DNA of 64,000 nt, from the NCBI RefSeq assembly GCF_000331575.1, contig NZ_KB223527.1, positions 221,842-285,841 of the forward strand. The letters run 5' to 3'. The translations under genes were made by a program, and so were the position numbers. Below are positions 47,693-55,282 of the stretch, piece by piece (the stretch's first letter is position 1; each line of letters starts with the position of its first letter). A model generated the notes under the pieces. That model worked only from the letters and a program-made list of their open reading frames with translations. It did no database searches and was not told the origin of the DNA. This DNA is from Calidifontibacillus oryziterrae (GTDB lineage Bacteria; Bacillota; Bacilli; Bacillales; Bacillaceae_J).

Positions 47693-47869
47693 GTGAATAT
47701 GTTAATACACAACTCAATAGAAAAAGATCATATCATCGATATCCTTTTAGATAATGGATTATTTAAAATGCCAGATGGACGTCAATTGTATGAAGCAAGT
47801 GAGCACGAACTAAAAAAAATAATATGTACTAAAATTGATAACGGATTTCCCTTTTGCTCAATTTCCTAA
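47693..47869 (+). CDS. Fur-regulated basic protein FbpA family, small protein
   Basis: 58 residues from GTG 47693, 7 bases after AGGAG (ATG 47699 is an alternative). The core IIDILLDNGLFKMPDGRQLYEASEHELKKI matches the short FbpA-type domain (helix, KxxDGRQLYE, helix). In B. subtilis FbpA acts in the iron-sparing response. No convincing Fur box is visible; the promoter instead carries a cre site, so regulation may differ. A strong terminator follows. Confidence 0.75.
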   Translation: MNMLIHNSIEKDHIIDILLDNGLFKMPDGRQLYEASEHELKKIICTKIDNGFPFCSIS

Positions 47870-47893
47870 TCATTATTCTATATTTTACAAATA

Positions 47894-47926
47894 ACTTGGC
47901 CTGTACAAGAGGTCAAGTTTTTTTGT
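47894..47926 (+). terminator. Terminator after the FbpA-type gene
   Basis: ACTTGGCCT / AGGTCAAGT (one mismatch) followed by T7. Confidence 0.88.
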
Positions 47927-48077
47927 GTTTGTTTTTTATGAGATTCGTAATTAAGCTATCATTGTCCTGTTTGTCGCCTTATAACTTCACTTTCCCCTCC
48001 AACATATTCAAGTATTTTACAGTCTGAAACTACTTAAAATATAGTTGTATCTTGAAATGTGTGGAGCTGAGTAGTTA

Positions 48078-48944
48078 ATGATAAACAAAAAAAGATTCGT
48101 TCTAATATTTTTTGTTTCCATACTTACGCTTATGAATTATAAAATTGTAAATGCAAGTAGGACTACCTTTATTCAAGAAGATATATCCCCTTTTTTCATT
48201 AGTTTTCAAGTAAAAATGGAAAAATGGCGGGATGTAGACCACCTCATACCGAAATATTCTACATTTCAAGTAATTGATTATGAAACTGGTGCATCATTTT
48301 CAGTACAACGCCGTGCTGGTTCAAAACACGCGGATGTTCAACCTCTAACAAAAAAAGACACTGAAATCTTTAAAAAAATTTATAACGGCCGATGGAGTTG
48401 GAACAGAAGAGCCGCTTTAGTTTTAATTAATGACCAATTAATTGCCGCCTCTATGCACGGTATGCCCCACGGAGCGGGTGCATTGATAAACGGATTCCCA
48501 GGTCATTTTTGTATTCACTTTTTTGAAAGTACAACCCATAGTTCAAACGTTCCAGATTTCGATCATTATTTAATGATTTTGCGTTCCGCTGGTAAACTTG
48601 ATGAATACTTGGACAAAATCAATTCACATGATACCGCTAATGTTTTATTCACAGCACTGAACAACAACGATTTTAATCTTATTAAAAGTGTGGTAGTAAT
48701 AGAAAAAAAAGATATGGGGGAGTTGTTAAAGCTTACAAATAACGTCGAGGGAATACGGTGGCGAATAGATAATGTTAATGATGTTGGCTCAGAATTAGTA
48801 AGCTTTTCACTACCAGTTGAAGTAAAGATACACATTAAGGATAAGGGATTGTTGAGGAAAAACCTAGAATTGCAAGTGATGAGAAACTCCCCTTTTGAAA
48901 GATGGAGGATCGATAGCAGTTCTTTATTAAGACTATTTGAATAG
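48078..48944 (+). CDS. Exported protein with conserved HGMPHG / GHFCIHF motifs, unknown function
   Basis: 288 residues. An N-terminal hydrophobic signal (FVLIFFVSILTLMNYKIVNA) directs export. Residues 60-155 form a compact domain: STFQVIDYETGASFSVQRRAGSKHADVQP, WSWNRRAALVLI, ASMHGMPHGAGALINGFPGHFCIHFFESTTH. The His/Cys arrangement recalls the L,D-transpeptidase fold (HG...SHGC), and similar sequences occur in Firmicute envelope proteins (from memory). The C-terminal 110 residues are a separate domain of unknown type. Envelope role is inference. Confidence 0.7.
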   Translation: MINKKRFVLIFFVSILTLMNYKIVNASRTTFIQEDISPFFISFQVKMEKWRDVDHLIPKYSTFQVIDYETGASFSVQRRAGSKHADVQPLTKKDTEIFKKIYNGRWSWNRRAALVLINDQLIAASMHGMPHGAGALINGFPGHFCIHFFESTTHSSNVPDFDHYLMILRSAGKLDEYLDKINSHDTANVLFTALNNNDFNLIKSVVVIEKKDMGELLKLTNNVEGIRWRIDNVNDVGSELVSFSLPVEVKIHIKDKGLLRKNLELQVMRNSPFERWRIDSSSLLRLFE

Positions 48945-48979
48945 GAATAACGACTTAACACGATTAAATTGATAAAATT

Positions 48980-49004
48980 GGGGCTGTCAGATAAGGACAG
49001 TCCC
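48980..49004. terminator. Bidirectional terminator between converging genes
   Basis: GGGGCTGTC / GGACAGTCCC stem-loop; ACAACTATTTTTAA follows on the plus strand and AATTTTATC on the minus strand. Confidence 0.7.
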
Positions 49005-49031
49005 TACAACTATTTTTAACGAGCAAAATAT

Positions 49032-49202
49032 TTATAATGATTTTTTCGAGTTTATTAGAAACGCCGGACCGTTTATTCGTTCCGGAAGCTCTACAATTGA
49101 TTTATTTAACGTATCAAGCTTCACCTCTATGCGATGAAGCAAATAAAACGTTACTACAATAGGAAAACTATACTCTTGAATAACCGCCAGCCATTGTTCC
49201 AT
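49032..49202 (-). CDS. YvrJ family small protein
   Basis: 56 residues: a hydrophobic N-terminal half (MEQWLAVIQEYSFPIVVTF then YLLHRIEVKLD) and a tail with IVELPERI, the YvrJ pattern. ATG at 49202 follows GAAGGGAGTG. In Bacillaceae YvrJ commonly sits behind DUF1659 and DUF2922 genes, exactly as here. Function unknown. Confidence 0.85.
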   Translation of the reverse strand: MEQWLAVIQEYSFPIVVTFYLLHRIEVKLDTLNKSIVELPERINGPAFLINSKKSL

Positions 49203-49260
49203 TTAAGTCACTCCCTTCAAGTAAAATCAAAGGGAGCAAAACTGCCCCCCCTTTTTGTAA

Positions 49261-49482
49261 TTACAATCCTAACTCCACTTCATTTACATTTCGTTCGACT
49301 ATCCGAGCACCTTTTTTTGCTACGTAGTCACCACCAGTGGAAGTAAAAATGTTCTCTGTAAGGATTGTATCCATTGCAGAAGAAACCGCTGCTACGTTAA
49401 CCGGTTCGATCGGATCATCAATTGAAATTGTAGCCGTTTTGCCCTCTAAATTTGTAAATTGTAACTCAAGCTTTTTACTCAC
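49261..49482 (-). CDS. DUF2922 family small protein
   Basis: 73 residues: KKLELQFTNLEGKTATISIDDP and VAAVSSAMDTILTENIFTS are typical of DUF2922. Cytoplasmic, no motifs of known activity. Middle gene of the DUF1659-DUF2922-YvrJ trio. Confidence 0.88.
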   Translation of the reverse strand: MSKKLELQFTNLEGKTATISIDDPIEPVNVAAVSSAMDTILTENIFTSTGGDYVAKKGARIVERNVNEVELGL

Positions 49483-49519
49483 ATCATCCCCTCCTTCCTA
49501 TTTAAAATTTTGTTATTCA

Positions 49520-49741
49520 TTATTCCGCAAGAATTTCGTAGTTGCTGTTTCTTTGGACGCTCGCCAAAGCATGCTGCTGTAAGCCAGCAATTGCCTGCGC
49601 TACCGCTTGAATACCATTAGGTGCTGCTGTTGTTTTTAAATTATTGTAGTTCTTATTCTTGATGATCGGTTCACCATGTTCGTCAACACCTACATTGTAT
49701 TCAATATGAAGTTGACTATCGTTCATAACTTCTACAGCCAT
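49520..49741 (-). CDS. DUF1659 family small protein
   Basis: 73 residues from ATG 49741, behind a strong GAGGAGGTGAT ribosome site. Contains the DUF1659 pattern (QLHIEYNVGVDEHGEPI then KNYNNLKTTA) and ends with a helical QAVAQAIAGLQ segment. First gene of the trio; role unknown. Confidence 0.88.
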   Translation of the reverse strand: MAVEVMNDSQLHIEYNVGVDEHGEPIIKNKNYNNLKTTAAPNGIQAVAQAIAGLQQHALASVQRNSNYEILAE

Positions 49742-49802
49742 CTTTATCACCTCCTCAACTAATAAATAGCTACCCAAACGAAAAAAGGGACGAAAAAATA
49801 AA

Positions 49803-49838
49803 AAAATCAGCCACTTCTTTTTGGAAATGGCTGATTTT
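49803..49838 (-). terminator. Terminator after the arsR-permease-thioredoxin operon
   Basis: Perfect 11-bp stem AAAATCAGCCA / TGGCTGATTTT followed on the minus strand by a T-rich run. Confidence 0.88.
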
Positions 49839-49877
49839 CAAATTTAAATAATATCAATAATTTTATGATATTTAAGC

Positions 49878-50108
49878 TTATGATAGCTTTTCTTTTACTT
49901 CTCCAACAGTTAACAGCTTCCCTGTAGACACTACCTTTTCATCGATGACAAGTGCTGGCGTGCTCATTACACCATACTTCATAATCGTTGGAATGTCCTC
50001 AACCTTTTTTACTTGTGCATTGATCCCTAATTGTTCTACAGCTTCTTGCACATTGACCTCTAATTCCTTGCATTTTTTGCAGCCTGTCCCTAATACTTTA
50101 ATGTTCAT
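49878..50108 (-). CDS. Small thioredoxin-like redox-active disulfide protein
   Basis: 76 residues from ATG 50108 (GGAGAGAG upstream). Starts MNIKVLGTGCKKCKELEVNV: the CKKC pair is the redox site, followed by MSTPALVID, the cis-Pro motif of thioredoxin folds. Proteins of this type regularly follow permeases of the next gene's family and ArsR regulators; they may hand a reduced thiol or metalloid to the permease. Third gene of the ars operon. Confidence 0.88.
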   Translation of the reverse strand: MNIKVLGTGCKKCKELEVNVQEAVEQLGINAQVKKVEDIPTIMKYGVMSTPALVIDEKVVSTGKLLTVGEVKEKLS

Positions 50109-50181
50109 TATTTCTCTCTCCTCGTATAGTATATTTAATCCTTTTTGAACAACCACATACTAATGTCAGTTCACGGCTTGC

Positions 50182-51132
50182 TTATAAAATGAGATTGAAC
50201 CCATATCCGATAATAATAATACCAATTGAAACAACGCCTGCAAATACTCCGATAAGCTGTGGCTTCATTAATTTACGAAGTAAAATCATTTCTGGAAGTG
50301 AAAGTGCAGTAATTGCCATCATGAATGCTAACGCTGTCCCAGCAGCAACCCCTTTTTGCATGAGTGCTTCGACGATCGGCAATGACCCCACTGCGTTTGA
50401 ATACAATGGTACACCAAGTAGTACTGCAACTGGAACAGCAAATGGATTATTTTCTCCCGCATACTTAACGAGTAATTCTTCCGGTGCATACCCGTGTATA
50501 AAAGCACCAATACCAATCCCTATCAGAATATAGAGCCAGATTTTTTTCACGGTTTCAATGACGTTTTCTTTCGCGATGCTAAGGCGGTCTCTCACAGTTA
50601 ATTGCTCCATAGCAGCTTGCTCACCCATTTTGATTTCATAAACGTAAGACTCAACATATCTTTCAAGCTTTAAGCGCCCAATAATGGCACCAGCAACAAT
50701 TGCTAACACGACACCGACAATTATGTATAACACAGCAATCTTCCAGTCAAACATTGAAAACAACATAACTAATGAAATCTCGTTAACTATCGGTGAAGAA
50801 ATTAAAAACGTAAACGTAATTCCGAGTGGGATCCCTGCTTCTACAAAGCCAATAAATAGAGGCACTGTTGAACATGAGCAAAACGGTGAAACAACCCCTA
50901 AAAGGGCTGCTAACACACTAGCCACTCCTTTTCTTCTTCCTTGCAGCCACATTTTCACTTTCTCCGGTGGAAAATAGCTGCGTATATAGGAAATGATAAA
51001 GATCATCACTGCAATAAGAGCTAGAATTTTCGTTGTATCATATATAAAAAAATGGACAGCTCCGCCAAATTTTGTTGCAGTTGACAATCCAAATATATCT
51101 TCTACAAGCCAGTCAGCTAACATTTTGAACAT
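50182..51132 (-). CDS. Permease of the ArsP/DUF318 family
   Basis: 316 residues, eight or so helices. The signature SPFCSCSTVPLFIGFVEAG carries paired cysteines in the membrane, which bind trivalent arsenicals in ArsP. A second repeat has GVPLYSNAVGSLPIVEALM. A basic cytoplasmic loop lies between. In this setting (ArsR, thioredoxin, respiratory arsenate reductase) export of arsenite or organoarsenicals is likely, but the family also has members of unknown substrate. ATG at 51132. Confidence 0.85.
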   Translation of the reverse strand: MFKMLADWLVEDIFGLSTATKFGGAVHFFIYDTTKILALIAVMIFIISYIRSYFPPEKVKMWLQGRRKGVASVLAALLGVVSPFCSCSTVPLFIGFVEAGIPLGITFTFLISSPIVNEISLVMLFSMFDWKIAVLYIIVGVVLAIVAGAIIGRLKLERYVESYVYEIKMGEQAAMEQLTVRDRLSIAKENVIETVKKIWLYILIGIGIGAFIHGYAPEELLVKYAGENNPFAVPVAVLLGVPLYSNAVGSLPIVEALMQKGVAAGTALAFMMAITALSLPEMILLRKLMKPQLIGVFAGVVSIGIIIIGYGFNLIL

Positions 51133-51155
51133 AATTATCCTTCTTTCTCTCTTCC

Positions 51156-51494
51156 TTATAAGTAGGGAGCTACTTCCTCTTTATTTAACGAGAAAATCGT
51201 AAATTTTCCTTCTTTTCGAGAATGAATAACGGCTCCTCGTTCAAGTACCTTCAAGTGATGACTAACTGTAGAAGCAGGTACATCTAGACCGGATACAATT
51301 TCACACATGCAAAGATCACTGACATATAGCATGCCGATTATTTTTAGACGGGTTTCATCACCGAGCGCCTTGTAAAAATCCGCCTTCACTCTTACCTTAT
51401 TTTCATCGTTCAAAAGTACAAGCTGTTTCTGTGACTCGTCCACAATTTGTTTTGTTTCATCATCATTCCGAACATTCCATGTGTTTGTCATCAT
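51156..51494 (-). CDS. arsR: ArsR/SmtB-family metalloregulator
   Basis: About 112 residues. A winged helix runs from about residue 35: KADFYKALGDETRLKIIGML, then YVSDLCMCEIVSGLDVPASTVSHHLKVLERGAVI. The DLCMCEI sequence matches the CxC arsenite site (ELCVCDL) at the start of the recognition region, so it should sense As(III). ATG at 51494 follows AAGGAAG; the ATG one codon later also works. Likely represses its own operon with the permease and thioredoxin. Confidence 0.88.
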   Translation of the reverse strand: MMTNTWNVRNDDETKQIVDESQKQLVLLNDENKVRVKADFYKALGDETRLKIIGMLYVSDLCMCEIVSGLDVPASTVSHHLKVLERGAVIHSRKEGKFTIFSLNKEEVAPYL

Positions 51495-51517
51495 AATCAC
51501 TTCCTTTTATATGTTAT

Positions 51518-51535
51518 TATAAAACTAATTTTATA
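51518..51535. promoter_or_regulatory. Candidate ArsR operator
   Basis: A perfect inverted repeat TATAAAA-CTAA-TTTTATA, 24 bases before the arsR start, where the promoter should be. AT-rich palindromes are common by chance here, so support is positional. Confidence 0.5.
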
Positions 51536-51591
51536 GTTTTGAAATATTAAGTTGTGACAAAAAAATGAACCCTAGTAATGATGGGCTCATC

Positions 51592-52251
51592 TTACAATTC
51601 ATCTTCAATTGATAAAATTCCATGCTTCAACGCAAATCTAACGAGCATTGAGCGCTTATTAGCACCGGTCTTTTCCATGATTCTAGCTTTATACGTTTCA
51701 ACTGTTTTAATACTCACATCAATTTCATCGGCTATTTCTTTTTGGGTATAGCCAAGCGCAATGTATTTTAAAACTTCGATTTCGCGCTGACTCAAAAGTT
51801 CAACCTCATCAATTGTATCTTCCTGTTTTATACCAAGTTTCGTTTTGTATAGTGCTGGCATTAAAGTTGGGTAAATATAATTTTCACCACGTAAAACGGT
51901 ACGGATCGCAGTCACTAATTCGGTGTCGACCGCTTGTTTTAACACATATCCACTAGCACCTGCAGCAAGCCCCGCTTTCAAATAGGCTTCATCAGAGTAC
52001 ATCGTCAAAATCAATATTTTGATCTGATTATTATGTTTGTGTATCTCACGCGTTGCCTCAATACCATCCATATCAGGCATACTCACATCCATAATAATAA
52101 TGTCAGGTTGGATATCGGATACAATTTCTATAGCTTCTCTTCCATTAGATGCTTCACCAATAATAGTAAAATCGTTTTCTGATATCAATATGTTTTTTAG
52201 CCCTGACCGAAAAACAGGGTGATCATCTACTAACAATACTTTCGTTTTCAA
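51592..52251 (-). CDS. NarL/LuxR-type response regulator, putative arsenate-respiration regulator
   Basis: 219 residues. Receiver domain with VDDHPVFRSGL, phospho-acceptor D55 in IIIMDVSMPDMDGIEA, and the conserved Lys in GYVLKQA; LuxR-type helix-turn-helix at the C-terminus (LSQREIEVLKYIALGYTQKEIADEIDVSIKTVETYKARI). It starts 3 bases after the kinase gene and is its partner. By position it should control arrCABD, the ars genes, or the three-gene sensor operon itself. Confidence 0.9.
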   Translation of the reverse strand: MKTKVLLVDDHPVFRSGLKNILISENDFTIIGEASNGREAIEIVSDIQPDIIIMDVSMPDMDGIEATREIHKHNNQIKILILTMYSDEAYLKAGLAAGASGYVLKQAVDTELVTAIRTVLRGENYIYPTLMPALYKTKLGIKQEDTIDEVELLSQREIEVLKYIALGYTQKEIADEIDVSIKTVETYKARIMEKTGANKRSMLVRFALKHGILSIEDEL

Positions 52252-52254
52252 GAT

Positions 52255-54162
52255 TTATTCCACCTCTTCAGCTATTAATGGAATTTTAACATAAATGGTT
52301 GTTCCATTCCCAAGGGCAGATTCAATATTTAGTGATCCTCCTAATAACGATATCCTCTCAACCATGCCATGTAATCCTAGATTATGTTGTGATGGTGTCT
52401 TTTCAAGTACTTCATCCGCTTTAAAGCCAACTCCATCATCCTCAATAACAATTGTAATTTGCTGCTTATTAGCGATAATAATAATACTAACAAATGATGC
52501 CTTAGCATATTTTGATATATTCGTTAATGCTTCTTGGACAACACGGAATATGGCAGTTTCTATTTCCGATTTCAAGCGAAAATTTTCTACTGAAAGCCCC
52601 TTAATTACTAAATCGATTTCAATCGGATATTTTACTAAATATTCTTCAACATACCTTTCTAAAGCAACCGTCAATCCAAACTTATCTAATATCGTTGGTC
52701 GTAATTGCCAAGCAAGATGATGTACCTCTTTCATTGTATTTTCGGTTATTTCTCTCAATTTAGCAACTTGTTGTGACCGGTCTTCGTCTGATTTTGCTTC
52801 ATTCACTAATTTTAAACCGAGAAGAATGGATGATAACGAATGACTAGTTTCATCATGGAGTTCTCGTGCAACTCTTCTTCGCTCATCTTCCTGAGCACGA
52901 ATGACTTTTTCTAACAGCTTTACTCTAATTTCTTCTTTCTTTTTAAGTTCATTCCATAATCTTACATTTTCGATGAACATCGATAATTGCTTAGCTAATG
53001 AATTTAAAATTTGGATTAAATGTGGATCCATTTCTTTAAAGCTACAGGTTTGGATTTCTCCGATTTTTTTGTTATTTATAACTAACGAAAATTGATGATT
53101 TATAGGCTTTATTTTGGATTTACACTTACAATTATCTGTGTTAATTTGAAACGTCTCATACATACAATCATGAACACAATATTTTTGGGAGTACTGGAAA
53201 ACCTCTTCATTTTCAAACAATTTCACCTTCAAAATTCCTGTGCTAAGTGATAGCTCTTTGACTAGGTGTGTAACAAATTGATGGAGTATTGGTTTCACTT
53301 GTTCAATCGATGTAACAGTAGCAATGGATAATTCGTTCAATAACAACAGTTCTTTATTTCGATTTTGAATCTCATCAAAAAAAAGTTTTTTCGATTTTTC
53401 CGAGTTCTCCAAATGATCTAACATCTCATTAAAGGAATTCGTTAGCTTTCCAATTTCATCATTAGGAAAAATTTCAATTCTTTTTGTTAAATCACCTTTT
53501 GAAACAGCACCTGTAAGTTCAACTAATTTCGTGATCGGGTACGTAATCGTTCTTGTTAACGCAAGTACAATAAGCCCAGATAAAACTAAAACACCAAGCA
53601 TTGTAATAACCATTTGTGCTGTAATCCGATTTAATGCTGCTTGTAATGAATCAAATCGTAGCCCTACTCTAACTGTTCCACCATAATCCGTCATTACAGG
53701 TGCTGCAACATCGATTATCATCCCTTTCTCCGACTGAAAAACAACAAGTGATTCGATAAAGGTACCGAATTGCTTTTTAATTTGATTAGCGGTTATTAAT
53801 TCGTTGCTAATGATTTGATCCTCGGTTGAGTATACAAGAACCGTATTGTCCGGATTCAGTATAAACAAGTATTCAATATCCTTATAATGGTCTACTGTAT
53901 CTGAAACTAGTTTATTTAATGCATAAATATTTTGAGTAATGACGTAATCAACACTTCGTGCGGAGACATCACTTGCTATAGACTTTCCTCTCTCATTTAA
54001 TTCGTTTGTTAATGACTGAGTAATCGATATTCGGACGACGAAAAGACTAATAATCGTAACTAGTAATATAACTGAGATAACCATTCCATATATCTTTAGT
54101 TCGATTGAAAAACTTGTGAGATAATTATATATCCGTTTTATTAGGTTAGTCCAATTCCTCAT
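52255..54162 (-). CDS. Sensor histidine kinase (HisKA_3) with cytoplasmic four-Cys cluster, putative arsenate sensor
   Basis: 635 residues. Helix 1 at about 26-44, extracytoplasmic sensor at 46-183, helix 2 at about 185-203, HAMP, then a GAF-like region (270-405) holding C329, C333, C345 and C347 (C-x3-C-x11-C-x-C). The HisKA_3 box is ARELHDETSHSL with His436, and the ATPase domain has DDGVGF and GLHGMVER. The Cys spacing is close to the oxygen-sensing iron-sulfur kinase NreB (C-x2-C-x11-C-x2-C, from memory). It starts inside the stop of the binding-protein gene (4-base overlap). Confidence 0.88.
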   Translation of the reverse strand: MRNWTNLIKRIYNYLTSFSIELKIYGMVISVILLVTIISLFVVRISITQSLTNELNERGKSIASDVSARSVDYVITQNIYALNKLVSDTVDHYKDIEYLFILNPDNTVLVYSTEDQIISNELITANQIKKQFGTFIESLVVFQSEKGMIIDVAAPVMTDYGGTVRVGLRFDSLQAALNRITAQMVITMLGVLVLSGLIVLALTRTITYPITKLVELTGAVSKGDLTKRIEIFPNDEIGKLTNSFNEMLDHLENSEKSKKLFFDEIQNRNKELLLLNELSIATVTSIEQVKPILHQFVTHLVKELSLSTGILKVKLFENEEVFQYSQKYCVHDCMYETFQINTDNCKCKSKIKPINHQFSLVINNKKIGEIQTCSFKEMDPHLIQILNSLAKQLSMFIENVRLWNELKKKEEIRVKLLEKVIRAQEDERRRVARELHDETSHSLSSILLGLKLVNEAKSDEDRSQQVAKLREITENTMKEVHHLAWQLRPTILDKFGLTVALERYVEEYLVKYPIEIDLVIKGLSVENFRLKSEIETAIFRVVQEALTNISKYAKASFVSIIIIANKQQITIVIEDDGVGFKADEVLEKTPSQHNLGLHGMVERISLLGGSLNIESALGNGTTIYVKIPLIAEEVE

Positions 54163-55094
54163 AATTGTTCACCTAATAACTTGATTAAGTTATCAATAAT
54201 TGCATAGTCGACTTCATTTATTTCATTGTATTTATCTACATGAAGATCAGTTAATATTCGCTTTCCAGTAGAATCCTCATCCATTGACAAAATAATGTCC
54301 TTTAATTCAGCCTTTAATGCTGGATCTAGTTCAGAATGTATTACAATCGGTGGAGTCCCTGCCCATTCACCTTTTCCAATAATTTTTAAACTTTTAACAT
54401 CGATATCATCCTCAGCAAGTAATTGGTCAAAAACCAAGCTATCAACTGCTGCTCCGTCAACACTGTTATTTGCGGCAGCCTTTATCGAATAGTCATGGCT
54501 ATACGTATAAAAAGTATCTTCAAAATATAATTCAGCATTTTGATCTTTTTGATTTAATAAGTCTAATACAGATAAACGTCCCGAATATGAGATTGGATCA
54601 ACGAAGGCAAATCTTTTACCTTGTAGATCATCAAGACTTTCGTATGGATTATGAATATTTGTGATTATATATGATTGATAGATTTGGGCACCATCCACAA
54701 CCGGTGCTGCTAATCCTTCAAGATACCCTGCTTGTTTTCCAATTCGAAAGGCAAGCGAACATGTAATCGTAATATCAGCTTTGCCATCCTGAAGCAATTG
54801 GTTTACTTCTCCATACGTTTGCTTTTGAATAACGGTTATCGGACGATCTAATTTCTTCTCTAAGTAAACAATAAAGTCTTTATATTGGTCTAACGATTCT
54901 TTTGGAGAAACTACAGAAGCTATTGCTAATACTAAGGAATCGTCATTAATCATTTGTTCTACTGCATCAGGGTCTTGATCCGAATAAAGATTTACAAACG
55001 GTAACTCAGCATGAGATGAGCAGGCTGTTAGAAAAGTTAATAAAACAAATAAAAGAATTGAAATGGGTTTCCTTAGGAAGAAGTTGTTTTTCAT
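54159..55094 (-). CDS. PhnD-type oxyanion-binding lipoprotein paired with the sensor kinase (AioX/ArrX-like)
   Basis: 311 residues from ATG 55094 (AAGGTGG upstream). A lipoprotein signal ends FLTAC. The mature domain follows the phosphonate/phosphate-binding fold: LVLAIASVVSPKESLDQYKDFIVYLEKKL, QLLQDGKADITITCSLAF, GKRFAFVDPISYSGRL and GAAVDSLVFDQLL. In arsenite oxidisers AioX, a related protein encoded beside a sensor kinase, binds arsenite and signals through it. Its coupling to the kinase here suggests the same for arsenate or arsenite. No ABC transporter genes are nearby, which argues against a transport role. Confidence 0.85.
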   Translation of the reverse strand: MKNNFFLRKPISILLFVLLTFLTACSSHAELPFVNLYSDQDPDAVEQMINDDSLVLAIASVVSPKESLDQYKDFIVYLEKKLDRPITVIQKQTYGEVNQLLQDGKADITITCSLAFRIGKQAGYLEGLAAPVVDGAQIYQSYIITNIHNPYESLDDLQGKRFAFVDPISYSGRLSVLDLLNQKDQNAELYFEDTFYTYSHDYSIKAAANNSVDGAAVDSLVFDQLLAEDDIDVKSLKIIGKGEWAGTPPIVIHSELDPALKAELKDIILSMDEDSTGKRILTDLHVDKYNEINEVDYAIIDNLIKLLGEQL

Positions 55095-55113
55095 TTGAAC
55101 CACCTTGATAAAA

Positions 55114-55140
55114 AATCGTATATTACTATCATATACGATT
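55114..55140. promoter_or_regulatory. Perfect palindrome in front of the sensor operon
   Basis: AATCGTATAT (55114-55123), 7-base spacer TACTATC, ATATACGATT (55131-55140), starting 20 bases before the lipoprotein gene. A half site AATCGTA recurs at 55179-55185. The spacing suits a dimeric regulator. It may be the binding site of the response regulator (autoregulation) or another repressor. Confidence 0.6.
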
Positions 55141-55282
55141 CAAAATATAATTAAATTACATTCCTCATTTGTTAATAAAATCGTAAAAAAACACTATATT
55201 AATTGTGGCAATATAATGTCTTTTTTTAAATGAAATTGATACTCACATTTTAGCTACGGGATATTTCGATAGTTCAGATTGT

